Shown piece after piece: positions 39,320-49,038 of a DNA stretch of 64,000 nt. Each line of letters starts with the position of its first letter. The stretch's first letter is position 1. Below the pieces are notes generated by a model. The model did no database searches. It saw only the letters and a list, made by a program, of their open reading frames with translations, and was not told the origin of the DNA. The position numbers and the translations under genes were made by a program. This DNA is from Telopea speciosissima (Eukaryota > Streptophyta > Magnoliopsida > Proteales > Proteaceae), in the NCBI RefSeq assembly GCF_018873765.1, contig NC_057925.1, forward strand, positions 47,151,010 through 47,215,009. Reading direction: 5' to 3'.

Positions 39320-39524
39320 GTTTTTTTTTTTTTTTGATGGGAACATAATTATATTACCATTAGATAGAGAAAAACATATTTACATCATACAGGAAAAGGG
39401 GTATTACAGTCTTGTTTGTTATAGAGAAAGAGGCAAGGGAGCGTAATCTACTAGTCCATATGTTATTCTTAGGTTTAAACTGTACATTTATAAAGTTTGA
39501 GATTTGTTTTGCTAGTTCAAAATA
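39320..39524 (-). mobile_element. Short retroposon (205 bp) with 13-bp target duplication
   Basis: AATAAACAAGAAT occurs immediately on both sides (39307-39319 and 39525-39537). The left edge is a run of T (39321-39335), that is, a poly(A) tail on the minus strand, preceded in that strand by TAATTATGTTCCCATC. Variable-length duplications plus a poly(A) tail show LINE-machinery insertion. It is either a heavily 5'-truncated LINE or a SINE; no RNA polymerase III boxes were evident, which favours the former. Confidence 0.78.
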
Positions 39525-39767
39525 AATAAACAAGAATATTAACAATGTACTAATGAAAACAAAAAACATTATAATATGATATGATTAAAGGTGAACTGAT
39601 TCTTGGATTTTTTTGGACACTTTTTCCATGACCATTTCCATGGTCTTTTATTAAAACAAGAGGCAAACAACAACTTGAAACTTTGATTAATTGCATTAAG
39701 ATTTCAAACAGTTGAAAGAATGAAAGAATCATCCAGGGGAATTTTGAGATGTGATCAGAGCAAGGAT

Positions 39768-39983
39768 CTAAATCATGGTATGAGGTATTGGATCGGATCG
39801 GCTGATTTTGACCGGATCAAATTGGTATCGGCCAAGAAATCCAACTATACAGACAGGGGTAAAAATATAAAAAAAACTAATTTTTTTTCTAAAAAAAACA
39901 GGAACAAAAGTGTCATATTTGTCGGAGTTTGGGCGATCCCAATCCGATCCAATCCAGGCAATACTGAGATCACGAACCATGAT
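39768..39983. mobile_element. MITE family M1, copy 2
   Basis: The ends AATCATGGTATGAGGTATTGG and ATCACGAACCATGAT are inverted complements in their outer 8-9 bp. The interior shares GTGTCATATTTG, GAGTTTGGGCGATCCCAATC and TTGGATCGGATCGG words with copy 1 at 15837-16009. Its right edge overlaps the last codons of the unspliced F-box frame, so in that reading the stop codon comes from the MITE. Confidence 0.6.
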
Positions 39984-41262
39984 CTAAATACACAAACGAA
40001 TTAAGAGGAAACAATTGTAAATACAGAAATAGTAGCTTGAGGCGTAAATCTGCTCTACCAATTACCATGTAGATAAATGATATTATATTGTTATTACCTT
40101 TTTTTGGTCTCTTTGTCTTCCTCTGATCTTGTTCATGTTGAATTTCATCTTTGGCATTGAGTGGAACGAGACTCCCAACGCAGGTTGCTCTTATCCTCAT
40201 AAGAGTAACACCACAAATCCTAAGATTCCTCTCCCTTCCTCTACGGGGATCATACAGTACCAGCTCACTCTTATTGTTCCGGAATAAAACTTCACCATTA
40301 CCGATACTGAAGTTCAAAAAAGAACCCATAACCGATGGTTGTTCAATCGAGAACTGTTTCACCCAAGAGTCTCTCACCCCGTAATCCTTCATCACCCAAA
40401 TCTCAACACGGATCATGAAGAAGTTGTAGAATATGCAGAGTTGTCCTCCAAGAACCCTCAAATGCATGTGAAACTTATCATATGCCAAGTTGTCTATCGA
40501 GTCAGGTAGTGGCACCTCTCGAAACTTCTCATCTTTAAGGTCAAAGGAAAGGATAAAACTGGAGGTGGTATCATGTTCGCACTTTGAGACCCAATGAAGA
40601 GCAGAATTTGCAAAAACCCCAAAATCGTGTCGGAGGAAGAAGTAGAACGGTATGCTCCCGATATTTCTCCATGAGTTGGTGCTAAGTGAGTAGACCTTCA
40701 CCTCTTTACCAATTTTTATCAGTTTGTAGTCGTTGGTGGTGGGGTCGTACCCAAATCCGTGACCAATGTCGGCAATAGAATACTTAATGGTGGGTAGCTT
40801 CTGATGCCTTCTGGTAGAAGGGTTCCAGAGGAATATGTAATTCTCAAGATTGTTGGCTATACAGAGTAAGCCGTTGCAAGAACCCAATACACTAGTTCCG
40901 CCAGTTAGAGACTTGAGTGGATGATCGAGTTCTACCGCCGTTTGTTGTTCGCGAGCATCATCTAGGTCGATAGAGTATAGATTTTTTTTTCTTTTTTTTT
41001 TGGTAAAGATAAAGGATAGATTTAAGTATGAGATAATGAGGCTGAAGTTGCTATTGGTTTCAAAGGATCGGCTGAGGTGCAATTTGATGAAACCACGATC
41101 GGTTATGAGAGCACACCAGGGTTTGCATACGCACCTTAATCTTAGAAGAGACTTGACCGGAAGCCTTGAAAGTATGTCTGCGATGAGATCTTCACGAAGA
41201 TCCTCCTTGGTTGGTGTTGCTTCTTCTTCTGTGCTTATTTTCTTCTTCTCCTCCGCCGCCAT
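39970..41262 (-). CDS. F-box protein with F-box-associated domain, CPR1-like
   Basis: The open frame gives 430 residues from ATG 41262. Residues about 22-62 are an F-box (LREDLIADILSRLPVKSLLR, LRCVCKPWCALI). From about 100 an F-box-associated domain follows, with VLGSCNGLLCIANN, FLWNPSTRRHQKLP, FGYDPTTNDYKLIKIG, VKVYSLSTNSWRNIGSIPF, ANSALHWVS and GSLVPLNAKDE. Such proteins are substrate receptors of SCF ubiquitin ligases; CPR1 of Arabidopsis controls NLR immune-receptor levels, but the substrate here is unknown. A strong donor (AAAAG|GTAATAA) after 40098 suggests the real C-terminus is spliced, so the last 40 residues of the open frame may be intron. Residues 87-93 are a KKKRKK-rich insert over a T-run. 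It appears intact. Confidence 0.88.
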   Translation of the reverse strand: MAAEEKKKISTEEEATPTKEDLREDLIADILSRLPVKSLLRLRCVCKPWCALITDRGFIKLHLSRSFETNSNFSLIISYLNLSFIFTKKKRKKNLYSIDLDDAREQQTAVELDHPLKSLTGGTSVLGSCNGLLCIANNLENYIFLWNPSTRRHQKLPTIKYSIADIGHGFGYDPTTNDYKLIKIGKEVKVYSLSTNSWRNIGSIPFYFFLRHDFGVFANSALHWVSKCEHDTTSSFILSFDLKDEKFREVPLPDSIDNLAYDKFHMHLRVLGGQLCIFYNFFMIRVEIWVMKDYGVRDSWVKQFSIEQPSVMGSFLNFSIGNGEVLFRNNKSELVLYDPRRGRERNLRICGVTLMRIRATCVGSLVPLNAKDEIQHEQDQRKTKRPKKGNNNIISFIYMVIGRADLRLKLLFLYLQLFPLNSFVYLDHGS

Positions 41263-41514
41263 GGCTATCTAGGGACCAGACCAGTGAGGTTTTTGAAACG
41301 ATAGACGGAAGACGGAGGGTCCCTTTACTCCTTCGAGTTTTTTTTCTTTTTTTTGGTTTTTAGGTCTTTCTCTCCCTCTCTAATCGGCATTCAATCCTTA
41401 TTCAACCAAAAAAAATTCCATTTTCAGAAGACTTTGGTATGGAATAGGAAACTTAACAGACCCCGGTAAGATAAGGATTCTTTATTATTATTTTCTTTTT
41501 CTTTTTGTATTTTT

Positions 41515-41562
41515 GGGTTGGGATGGGATGGGATGGGATGGGATTGGATGGGAGGGAGGGGG
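41515..41562 (+). repeat. (GGGAT)n pentamer tract upstream of the F-box gene
   Basis: GGGTT, then repeated GGGAT units, then GGGAGGGAGGGGG. It lies about 250 bp upstream of the F-box start codon, on the strand opposite the gene. The G-tract pattern could form a G-quadruplex on the plus strand. Confidence 0.8.
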
Positions 41563-42016
41563 AATAAGCAGTTTCTGTCCAACACAATTTGGACCACATA
41601 GTCGCTCTTGTTTCTTTTTACCCTTGGCAGAGTTGATCAGATGTGAATCGAGAATGTCTATTCCACTATTGTACAAAGTTGAAAGCATCGTTCCTCCAAT
41701 CCAATCCAATTCAAAGGCTAGATGTCATGCCTTGAGATGTTCTATCTTTAGTTCTTCACAATTGGTGGAGGGAAACTCAGTCCCAAGATAAAGAATATAA
41801 AAGAGATAGTAGATGGGAAGTATAGCTACTACTCTTATTTTTTTTGTCATATGACATCCTAATTATGTATTGGTCAGAGTCAAATTTGGAGCTATAATTC
41901 AATGATCCATTTTGTATATTGCATGCACATTTGCTTTGTATTTTCAATGATTCAAAAATGTTCAAATGAGATTAAGAGGAAAAGATTGTCGCAACAACAA
42001 GTTAAAAAAAAAAAAG

Positions 42017-42190
42017 CGTAATTTACACATATCACCCCTGAGGTTTGACGAAAGAATAATTTTATCCCCCAGTTTTGAAAAATTCTACGTATCCCCCTGA
42101 GGTTTGCAAATGGTAACAAATAAGTCCATTCCGTCAGTTCATGACTAACTGTGTTAAAATTTAGATTTGAACTGACGGAATTACCCTTAT
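42017..42190. repeat. Dispersed plant repeat with CCCCTGAGGTTTG motif
   Basis: The sequence contains ACCCCTGAGGTTTGACG at 42035, a second CCCCCTGAGGTTTGCAAA at 42092, a TCCGTCAGTTCATGAC segment and, further on, its partial complement GAACTGACGGAATTACCC. This arrangement is a common non-autonomous repeat of plant genomes. No ORF. Superfamily is not assigned. Confidence 0.5.
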
Positions 42191-42826
42191 AAGAAGAAAC
42201 CAAAAAAAAAAAAAAAAACCTGCAACTCATCTTTCCCAAAACCGATCGGGGAAGATGAGTTGCAGGGGATCATTATCACCTTCCCTAGATCATAACTCAG
42301 ACTTGTTCTCAGACTAATGGTTAGACCAATTTTCTATTGGATAAGTTGTGGAGTCATTCTTTATAATGCATCGACCCTAGACCCTAATGTAGGTGGTGAC
42401 TCTTTATTTGATTTATCTCCTCTGGATATGGGTGGGAGGATGGTGTGGCGATCCCACTTCGCCCATGGTCCCTACTAACATCACCCCATCTTGGGTTAAA
42501 GAAGGTACAAAAGAAGACGAAAAGAGAAGAGCAGACTCAACGGACCATCTGTATATCAATTTAATAACTCAGTCAAGAGTTGCCGAAGAGGACTATGAAC
42601 ATCGGTTGTGACATGAACTAATGGAGAAGAAAAAACCAAAGTATCCTCTGCCACGATAGGAAAAAAGACAGGGACAACAAAGAAAACATAAGGAAAGTAT
42701 AAAAAGGAGAGAAGACTAACAGCACACACTGTCGAGAAAAGCAGAAATACGCAAATAGAGAAAAATGACAAGACAAGAGAAGAAAAAAAGAGATACAAAA
42801 GCATGCGACTAGGCCATTCCACGATT

Positions 42827-42900
42827 CTAAAAGTCGGTTAACCTTTTGTGATTGATGTGTGATTTGTGTGATTACACTTTCATTAAAAAAAAAAAAAAAA
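42827..42900 (+). mobile_element. Very short 5'-truncated retroposon with target duplication
   Basis: CCACGATT lies on both sides (42819-42826 and 42901-42908). The insert ends in TTCATT followed by a run of 16 A. Only about 58 bp of body precede the tail. This is a dead-on-arrival product of LINE machinery. Confidence 0.65.
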
Positions 42901-43141
42901 CCACGATTAGAGAAAGTGATGTGAAGACAAAAAAAAGAGAAAGAGATACTCAAAGGACGAAGAAAAAGTAAGGACCAAAGAAGTGAAAGGACCAAAAAAG
43001 GTCAAAATACGAAGCACCCTGGAAAATTTTAGAATTAGGAATGGGATTATTCTTCACTAGTTTTGAGTTCAAATTAGCCAGAATCATCCAAGTATCAGTT
43101 GGTCTCAATCAAACTTGATCTAACTTGATCAAAACATTGTT

Positions 43142-43282
43142 TTTTATTTATTTATTTTTTGGTAAGAAGATGAATTTTATTTAGGAAAAACATGCTACAA
43201 CTCAAGGTTGGAGAGCGAACATAACTCACACAACCAAAGAGAGGATATATACTGGCCAAATTGTCGAGCATGTAAGCAACAT
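43142..43282 (-). mobile_element. 5'-truncated retroposon with target duplication
   Basis: AACATTGTT flanks it (43133-43141 and 43283-43291). The left edge is T-rich with TTTATTTATTTATTTTTT, and the minus strand ends AATAAAATTCATCTTCTTACC before the A-rich tail, a typical plant LINE 3' end. About 140 bp remain. Confidence 0.7.
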
Positions 43283-43806
43283 AACATTGTTATTGAGAGC
43301 AGGGTTAATTGGAATCAAGGTGGTTGATTCCAAACTGAAGCCACTGATTCTGTCAATTTCAATCCGATTTTTAAATCCATGTTTAAATTAAACACAGAAG
43401 TGACTAATATTTTAGCTTGGGATAGCTATTAAATTTGCAACTTTACAAGATTTGGTCAATAGCCTTTATAAAGGAAACTAAACCCAGCACCACTAGTGTA
43501 ACATGGCAGTAATATTCTCCAGGGATAATGTTTCTTGTCCATGGGCGTAGTCTCTGCTAGTGCCCCCCTCTCTTTCTTTCCCCACCCCCATGAAATAACC
43601 TCTCTGTCTCCTATTAAATAAACTGATAAAGGGGTGTTGATTGATTCTTGCATGCCTACATAGCCTCCGTTACTTGGAAGGAAATGTGGACCATATTTTT
43701 AAATTGGAAAAGAAAACCGAAATAGTGAGAAACACTCCTTTTCTTTATTGTCATTTACGAACATTAAGCATATGAATGAAAAGAAAATAAAAATGTAGTA
43801 GAAGAG

Positions 43807-44492
43807 TGTTGGAATTTTTCAAAATATTGATGTGGACTTTTAGTCCCACATCGGCTATGAAAGGAAAGCTCATTGGGTTTATATGTGTTAGTAGTTAGTA
43901 GTTATTATTATCACATGTAATGCTAGAAGAGATTGTATGGTGCACTTGCGAGCGAGGATGGTAACCGTCCGAGCACGTACGCGTGTGTGTGCGCGTGCGT
44001 GAGGCGCAATGTGGCGCTTTGATGGCGCACTTTGCACTTATCTTTTCGGGATCGACGGTGTCTGATCAAAGGGTGCTTAGGATCGATCCGACCGTTGGAT
44101 CGGTGGCTGATCAAAGAGGGAGTGCAACCCTTGGTTTAATATTGACCCCAAGAGTTGCAGCCCACACGAACAGCCAAGGGAGCCCAGCCCAATAGTCATG
44201 ACCTGTCAGGTCAAGCCATATGAGCCAATGGGTGTGACCCATCCGAACAGGCCTTGTGGGCCTATAAATGGGCCACGAATTCTCTCGATCCAGATATCAA
44301 AAAAAATCTCGATAGCTTCACGGTGTTATTCTGTCTCCGCAAGCGATGTGATCCGCTGATTTATCTTGAGAGGCGGGTTTTTGGCAACCCTTTGCAGGAT
44401 TAGGAGGGTGCAAATACTGTCTTAAGGACAGAACGATTTCGTTCGACTCAGGCCTTCTTTCTGTCCTCTCCTTTTTATTCAGATTTCTAACA
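43807..44492 (+). repeat. 5' LTR of copia-C (686 bp)
   Basis: Begins TGTTGGAATTTTTC and ends GATTTCTAACA. The 3' LTR halves confirm both edges. TATAAAT lies at 44263-44269 and is conserved at 60553-60559 in the 3' copy. The R/U5 part contains AAATACTGTCTTAAG (44412-44426), whose exact complement follows the LTR. Confidence 0.93.
44263..44269 (+). promoter_or_regulatory. TATA box of the copia-C LTR promoter
   Basis: TATAAAT in the context GGGCCTATAAATGGGCC, conserved in the 3' LTR copy at 60553-60559. Transcription would be expected to start about 25-35 bp downstream, near 44290-44300. Confidence 0.65.
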
Positions 44493-44514
44493 ATCTTAAG
44501 ACAGTATTTTCTCA
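44493..44514 (+). other. Leader of copia-C with a sequence complementary to its own LTR
   Basis: Only 22 bp separate the LTR from the gag ATG at 44515. Instead of the iMet-tRNA site seen in the other elements, the interval holds CTTAAGACAGTATTT (44495-44509), the perfect 15-nt reverse complement of LTR positions 44412-44426. It occupies the place of a primer binding site, two bases from the LTR edge. Confidence 0.8.
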
Positions 44515-47500
44515 ATGGAGGAGACTGCAATCATGAAGATACCTGGGAACGAGATAAGCAAACTTGAGAAGTTTGATGGATCATTTTTCAAACGTTGGAA
44601 AGGGAAGATGTATTTCTTCCTCACTGCTTTGAAACTTGCTCATGTCCGAACGAAGAGAAGCCGTGCTAGCAGACACCGACGCAGACACCACTACGAAGCT
44701 TCAAGTGGAGAGACAGTGCGGAAGCGGCGCGAAGTGGGAGCAAGACGACTTCATGTGCAAGGGCTACATCCTCAATGGGTTATCAAACACACTTTATGAT
44801 GTGTATGAGCCCAAATTTGCAGACAGCACGTCGAGAGAACTATGGGAGGATCTCGACAAAAAGTACAAAATTGAGGATGCTGGCAACAAGAAGTTTCTTA
44901 TAAGTAAGTTGTTTGATTACAGGATGGTAGGAGATAAGTCTATTATTTCACAAACCTATGAGTTGCAAGGTCTCATGAATCAAATCATCTTTGAGGGCCA
45001 TTCTCTTGACGAATCTTTCCAAGTGTCATCTATTATTTCAAAGTTACCTTTTGCTTGGAAAGATTATCGGAAAGAGTTGAAACAGAAGAAGGATGCAATG
45101 ACTATGCAAGAGTTGATTAAGTATATCCAAGTTGAAGAGAATTCTCGCAAACTGGATAAACTTGAATTGGAGAAAAAATCTCCAAAGGCTCATGTCATAG
45201 AAAATGCATCTTCTAAGGGCAAGAAGAGAAAGTATGATGGGAAAGGCACTGTTTCTGAGAAAAAAAATGGTACATTTATTAACCCCAAAGCGGCTTGTTG
45301 AAAATGCGGAAAAGCCGATCATTTCAAGAAACAGTGCAGAGTTTATATCAAGGAGAAGCAACAAAATGACCAAGCCAACATGGTTGACAATGATGACTGG
45401 ACTGCTATGATATCTGAGGTATATGCAGTGGGTGATTATGAGAAATGGTGGATCGATTCCGATGCAACCAAACATGTTGTCAAGAACAAAATTTGTTCAA
45501 AGTTTATGAACCAATAGCAGATGGACAAGATCTCTTTATGGGAAATTCTTCAACTACTAAGGTCATAGGTAAAGGCACAGTGGTTTTGAATCTCACATCC
45601 GGGAGAAAGCTTACTTTGAATGCTGTACTTCATGTTCCTGATATTAGGAAGAACTTAATGTCTGTAAGCTTGCTTGACAAACATGGGTTTAAAATCCTAT
45701 TTGAGTCAGGGAACATCATAGTGTCCAAAGGGGGAGTTTATGTTGGGAAAGGATATGCATCGAACGGGATGTATAAATTTAATATGATTAATGAAAACTC
45801 ATCTTCTGCTTACATTGTTTCTACTTTTGATACATGGCATTCTAGACTTGGGCATGTTAATTATAAGTGCATGAGAAATATGGTTAAATTAGATTTATTA
45901 CCAGAATGCACATCTTCTAGTCATGACAAATGTTCTGTATGCATCAAGTCTAAAATTGCTAGGAAATCTTTTAAGAAAGTAGAAAGGAATACACAACTCT
46001 TAGAATTAGTACATTTTGATTTGTGTGAGTTAGAAGGTATTCTAACTAGAGGTGGTAAAAGATATTTCATCACATTTATAGATGACTGTTCAAAATACAC
46101 ATGTATATCTGTTAAGGACTAAAGATGAGGCTTTGGAGAAATTCAAAATCTACAAAGCCGAAGTGGAAAACCAATTGGATCGTAAGATTTAAATCTTACG
46201 AACTGATAGGGGAAGAGAATACTTCTCCACTGATGATTTTTGTGAAGTTTATGGAATTATCCATCAAACAACGGCACCCTATAGTCCTCAACAGAATGGA
46301 GTAGCAGAAAGGAAAAATAGGACTCTAACAGAAATGGTGAATACACTTTTACTTACTTCTGACTTACCAAAGAATTTGTGGGGGAAAGCATTAATGACTG
46401 CTTGTCATATACTTAACCGTATACCCCATAAAAAGACTAATATCACTCCCTATGAATATTGGATGAAGAGAAAACCTTCTCTTGGATATTTCAAAATATG
46501 GGGATGTAGAGCATTGGTAAGATTAACTGATCCTAAAAGACCTAAATTAGGTGAAAAAGCAATTGAATGTATTTTCATTGGCTATGCCCAATATAGCAAG
46601 GCCTATAGATTTCTAACGACGGAATCTACAGAGACCGTTAACTAAAATACAATTTTGAAATCTAGAAATGCTGAGTTCTTTGAGGATTCATTCTCTAGGA
46701 AACGGAAGAATGAAAATACAAACAAGGAGGATCAAGATATTGTTCAATCAAATTCTGAGAATAATGAGAGTGTTGAACTTAGAAGAAGTAAAAGAGTTAG
46801 AGTGAAAAAATCCTTTGGTCCAGATTTCTATCAATTCTTGGTAGAAGGAAACAGAAATGAAGTTACATATTCTTGTGTGTATAATGTTGAACATGATCCA
46901 TTGACTTTTCGAGAAGCCATGAATTCTCAAGATTCTGTTTTTTGGCAAGAAGCTATAAATGATGAAATGGATTCTCTCATGGATAATAAAACATGGGTTT
47001 TAACAGATTTACCTCCTGGATTTAAATTTATTAGTTGTAAGTGGATTTTTAAGCGAAAGCTTAAAGCTGATGGAACCATTGATAAGTTTAAAGCTAGGCT
47101 TGTAGCAAAGGGCTTTAAGCAAAAAGAAGGCATTGATTATTTCGATACATATGCTCCTGTTGCTAGAATTAGTACAGTTAGATTGTTAATTGCTTTAGCA
47201 TCGATTAATAAACTTGTTATACACCAAATGGATGTTAAAACTGCTTTTCTAAATGGAGATTTAGAAGAAGAAGTTTACATGGAACAATCTGAAGGGTTTG
47301 TTTTGAAAGGCCAGGAAAGTAAGGTTTGTAAACTAGTCAAATCTTTATATGGTCTAAAACAAGCTCCTAAGCAATGGCATGATAAATTTGACCAAAAGGT
47401 TGTAGTAAATGGATTTAGAATGAATGAATCTGATAAATGTGTTTATTCTAAATTCAAGAATGGACATGGTGTTATAATATGTTTATATGTTGATGATATG

Positions 47501-48443
47501 TTAATCTTTGGTACTAATACAAGCACTATTTTGGAGACAAAGGCTTTCCTATCTTCGTGTTTTGATATGAAAGATATGGGTGAAGCAAATATAATTTTGG
47601 GAATCAAAATTGTTAGATCCTCTGATTGTATTTCTTTAACACAGTCTCATTATATAAAGAAAATATTAAAGAAATTCAATCATGAGGACTGTAAACCAGT
47701 TGCTACCCCATATGATCATTCTATTAGATTAATTTCTAATGAAGGGAATTGTATATCTCAATTGGAATACGCTAGTATCATTGGCAGCTTAATGTATGCC
47801 ATGCAGTGCACTCGTCCTGATATAGCTTTTGCAGTTGGTGTTTTGAGTAGGTTTACTCATAACCCTGGACAAATTCATTGGAATGCAGTTTCTAGAGTAC
47901 TTAAGTACTTAAAGGGCACAATGAATTATGCATTAAGTTATAAGGATTTTTCCGTGAGGACCAGAAAGATACACAGACGCTAATTGGATCACAGGATCCG
48001 ATGAATCAAAGTCCACAAGTGGTTGGATATTTACTTTGGATGGAGGATCAATTTCTTGGAGATCCAAGAAACAGACTGTAGTTTCACACTCCGTTATGGA
48101 GTCTGAATTTATCGCTTTAGCAATGGCAGTAAAGGAAGCAGAATGGCTTAGGGACCTCTTAACAAAGATTCCTCTGTGGTCTAAGCCAATACCTGCTATA
48201 TCAATATCTTGTGATAATGAAGCAACATTATCAAGGGCTTATAATAAAGTTTACAATGGAAAGTCAAGGCATATCAGTTTAAGACATAGCTATGTAAGAG
48301 AACAACTGATCAAAGGAGTTGTGACTATTAGTTATGTAAAGTCAAAGGAAAATTTGTCTGATCCCTTTACAAAAGGCCTGGGTAGGGATGTGGTATGGAA
48401 GACTTCCAAGGAGATGGGTTTAAAGCTTTTAAATGAGAGGTAA
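44515..48443 (+). pseudogene. copia-C gag-pol polyprotein, frameshifted
   Basis: Gag starts MEETAIMKIPGNEISKLEKF at 44515 and changes frame near 44640. The body (44636-45298) has LFDYRMVGDKSIISQTYELQ. A TGA at 45299-45301 falls inside the zinc knuckle (C-x2-C GKADHFKKQC). The protease motif reads WWIDSDATKHV, where DSGAT is expected, so its key Gly is Asp. Integrase includes WHSRLGHVNYKCM, CSVCIKSK and PQQNGVAERKNRT, with a stop at about 46190 (AAA to TAA) and frame changes near 46122 and 46645. Reverse transcriptase (46655-47983) is long and intact, with WIFKRKLKADGT, QMDVKTAFLNGDLEEEVYM and YVDDMLIFG. RNase H resumes in another frame (48036-48443) with SWRSKKQTVVSHSVMESEFI. It cannot make a full polyprotein. 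Confidence 0.93.
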
Positions 48444-49001
48444 CCTGCAAGTGGAAACCAACTAGACACTAGACCAACATCTAGTAAACCAGTTCAATGG
48501 AAAAACACTTATAGTAATAACCGGTTATGCACTCAACTAGTAGAGATAAGATCTCTTGACATCTCAAGGTAGTGCATGTTTGTATGGAGAAACCGACAGA
48601 GGGTAGGATCAATCCTTCAATGAGTCTATGCCTTATAGGAAATGCAAGTCATACAATTGCATTTTATTAGATTCACCTATATAAGTGCAGGAAGTGGGGC
48701 CGCTTCTGCGAGATTCAAAGCTTGTTTCTAAGGCACTTATGAAAACCTAAGATGAAAGCACAAGGCCATAAATGTGCGGGTGTTATTTGAAACTATGTTC
48801 AAGTAAGTCATATGTTTAGTATATTAGATTTATCGCTATAAAATTCTAAGTTCAAGGCTACGGCTACTTCGTTTTTGACAAGTACTAATGTATTTTGACA
48901 ACATAAATGTTCAAGTCGAAAGACACCTTTATGTAAGTATGATTTAGAAGTACAGAGAGTTTATTGACTGAGGCTCAATTATTTTAAAAATTGGGGGAAC
49001 T
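48444..49001 (+). other. 3' untranslated region of copia-C
   Basis: About 550 bp without coding potential lie between the RNase H stop and the polypurine tract that abuts the 3' LTR at 49002. They belong to the element; no host gene is present. Confidence 0.7.
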
Positions 49002-49038
49002 TGTTGGAATTTTTCAAAATATCGATGTGGACTTTTAG
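49002..49038 (+). repeat. 3' LTR of copia-C, left fragment (37 bp)
   Basis: Matches the first 37 bp of the 5' LTR (TGTTGGAATTTTTC...GGACTTTTAG). The last five bases TTTAG (49034-49038) are the target duplication of the inserted element. Confidence 0.93.

Noticed and set aside
39970..40097. C-terminal 40 residues of the F-box open frame as true protein
   Set aside because: They follow a strong splice donor, lack similarity to family members and end inside a MITE; kept only as an uncertainty of the gene model.
43923..44195. Open frames on both strands in the copia-C LTR (also at 60224-60694)
   Set aside because: They overlap the LTR promoter and repeat with the LTR; they resemble no protein.
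46181..46200. Perfect 20-nt palindrome CGTAAGATTTAAATCTTACG
   Set aside because: It lies in the copia-C integrase frame and arises from one A-to-T change (AAA to TAA) in a normal coding stretch, so it is coincidental.
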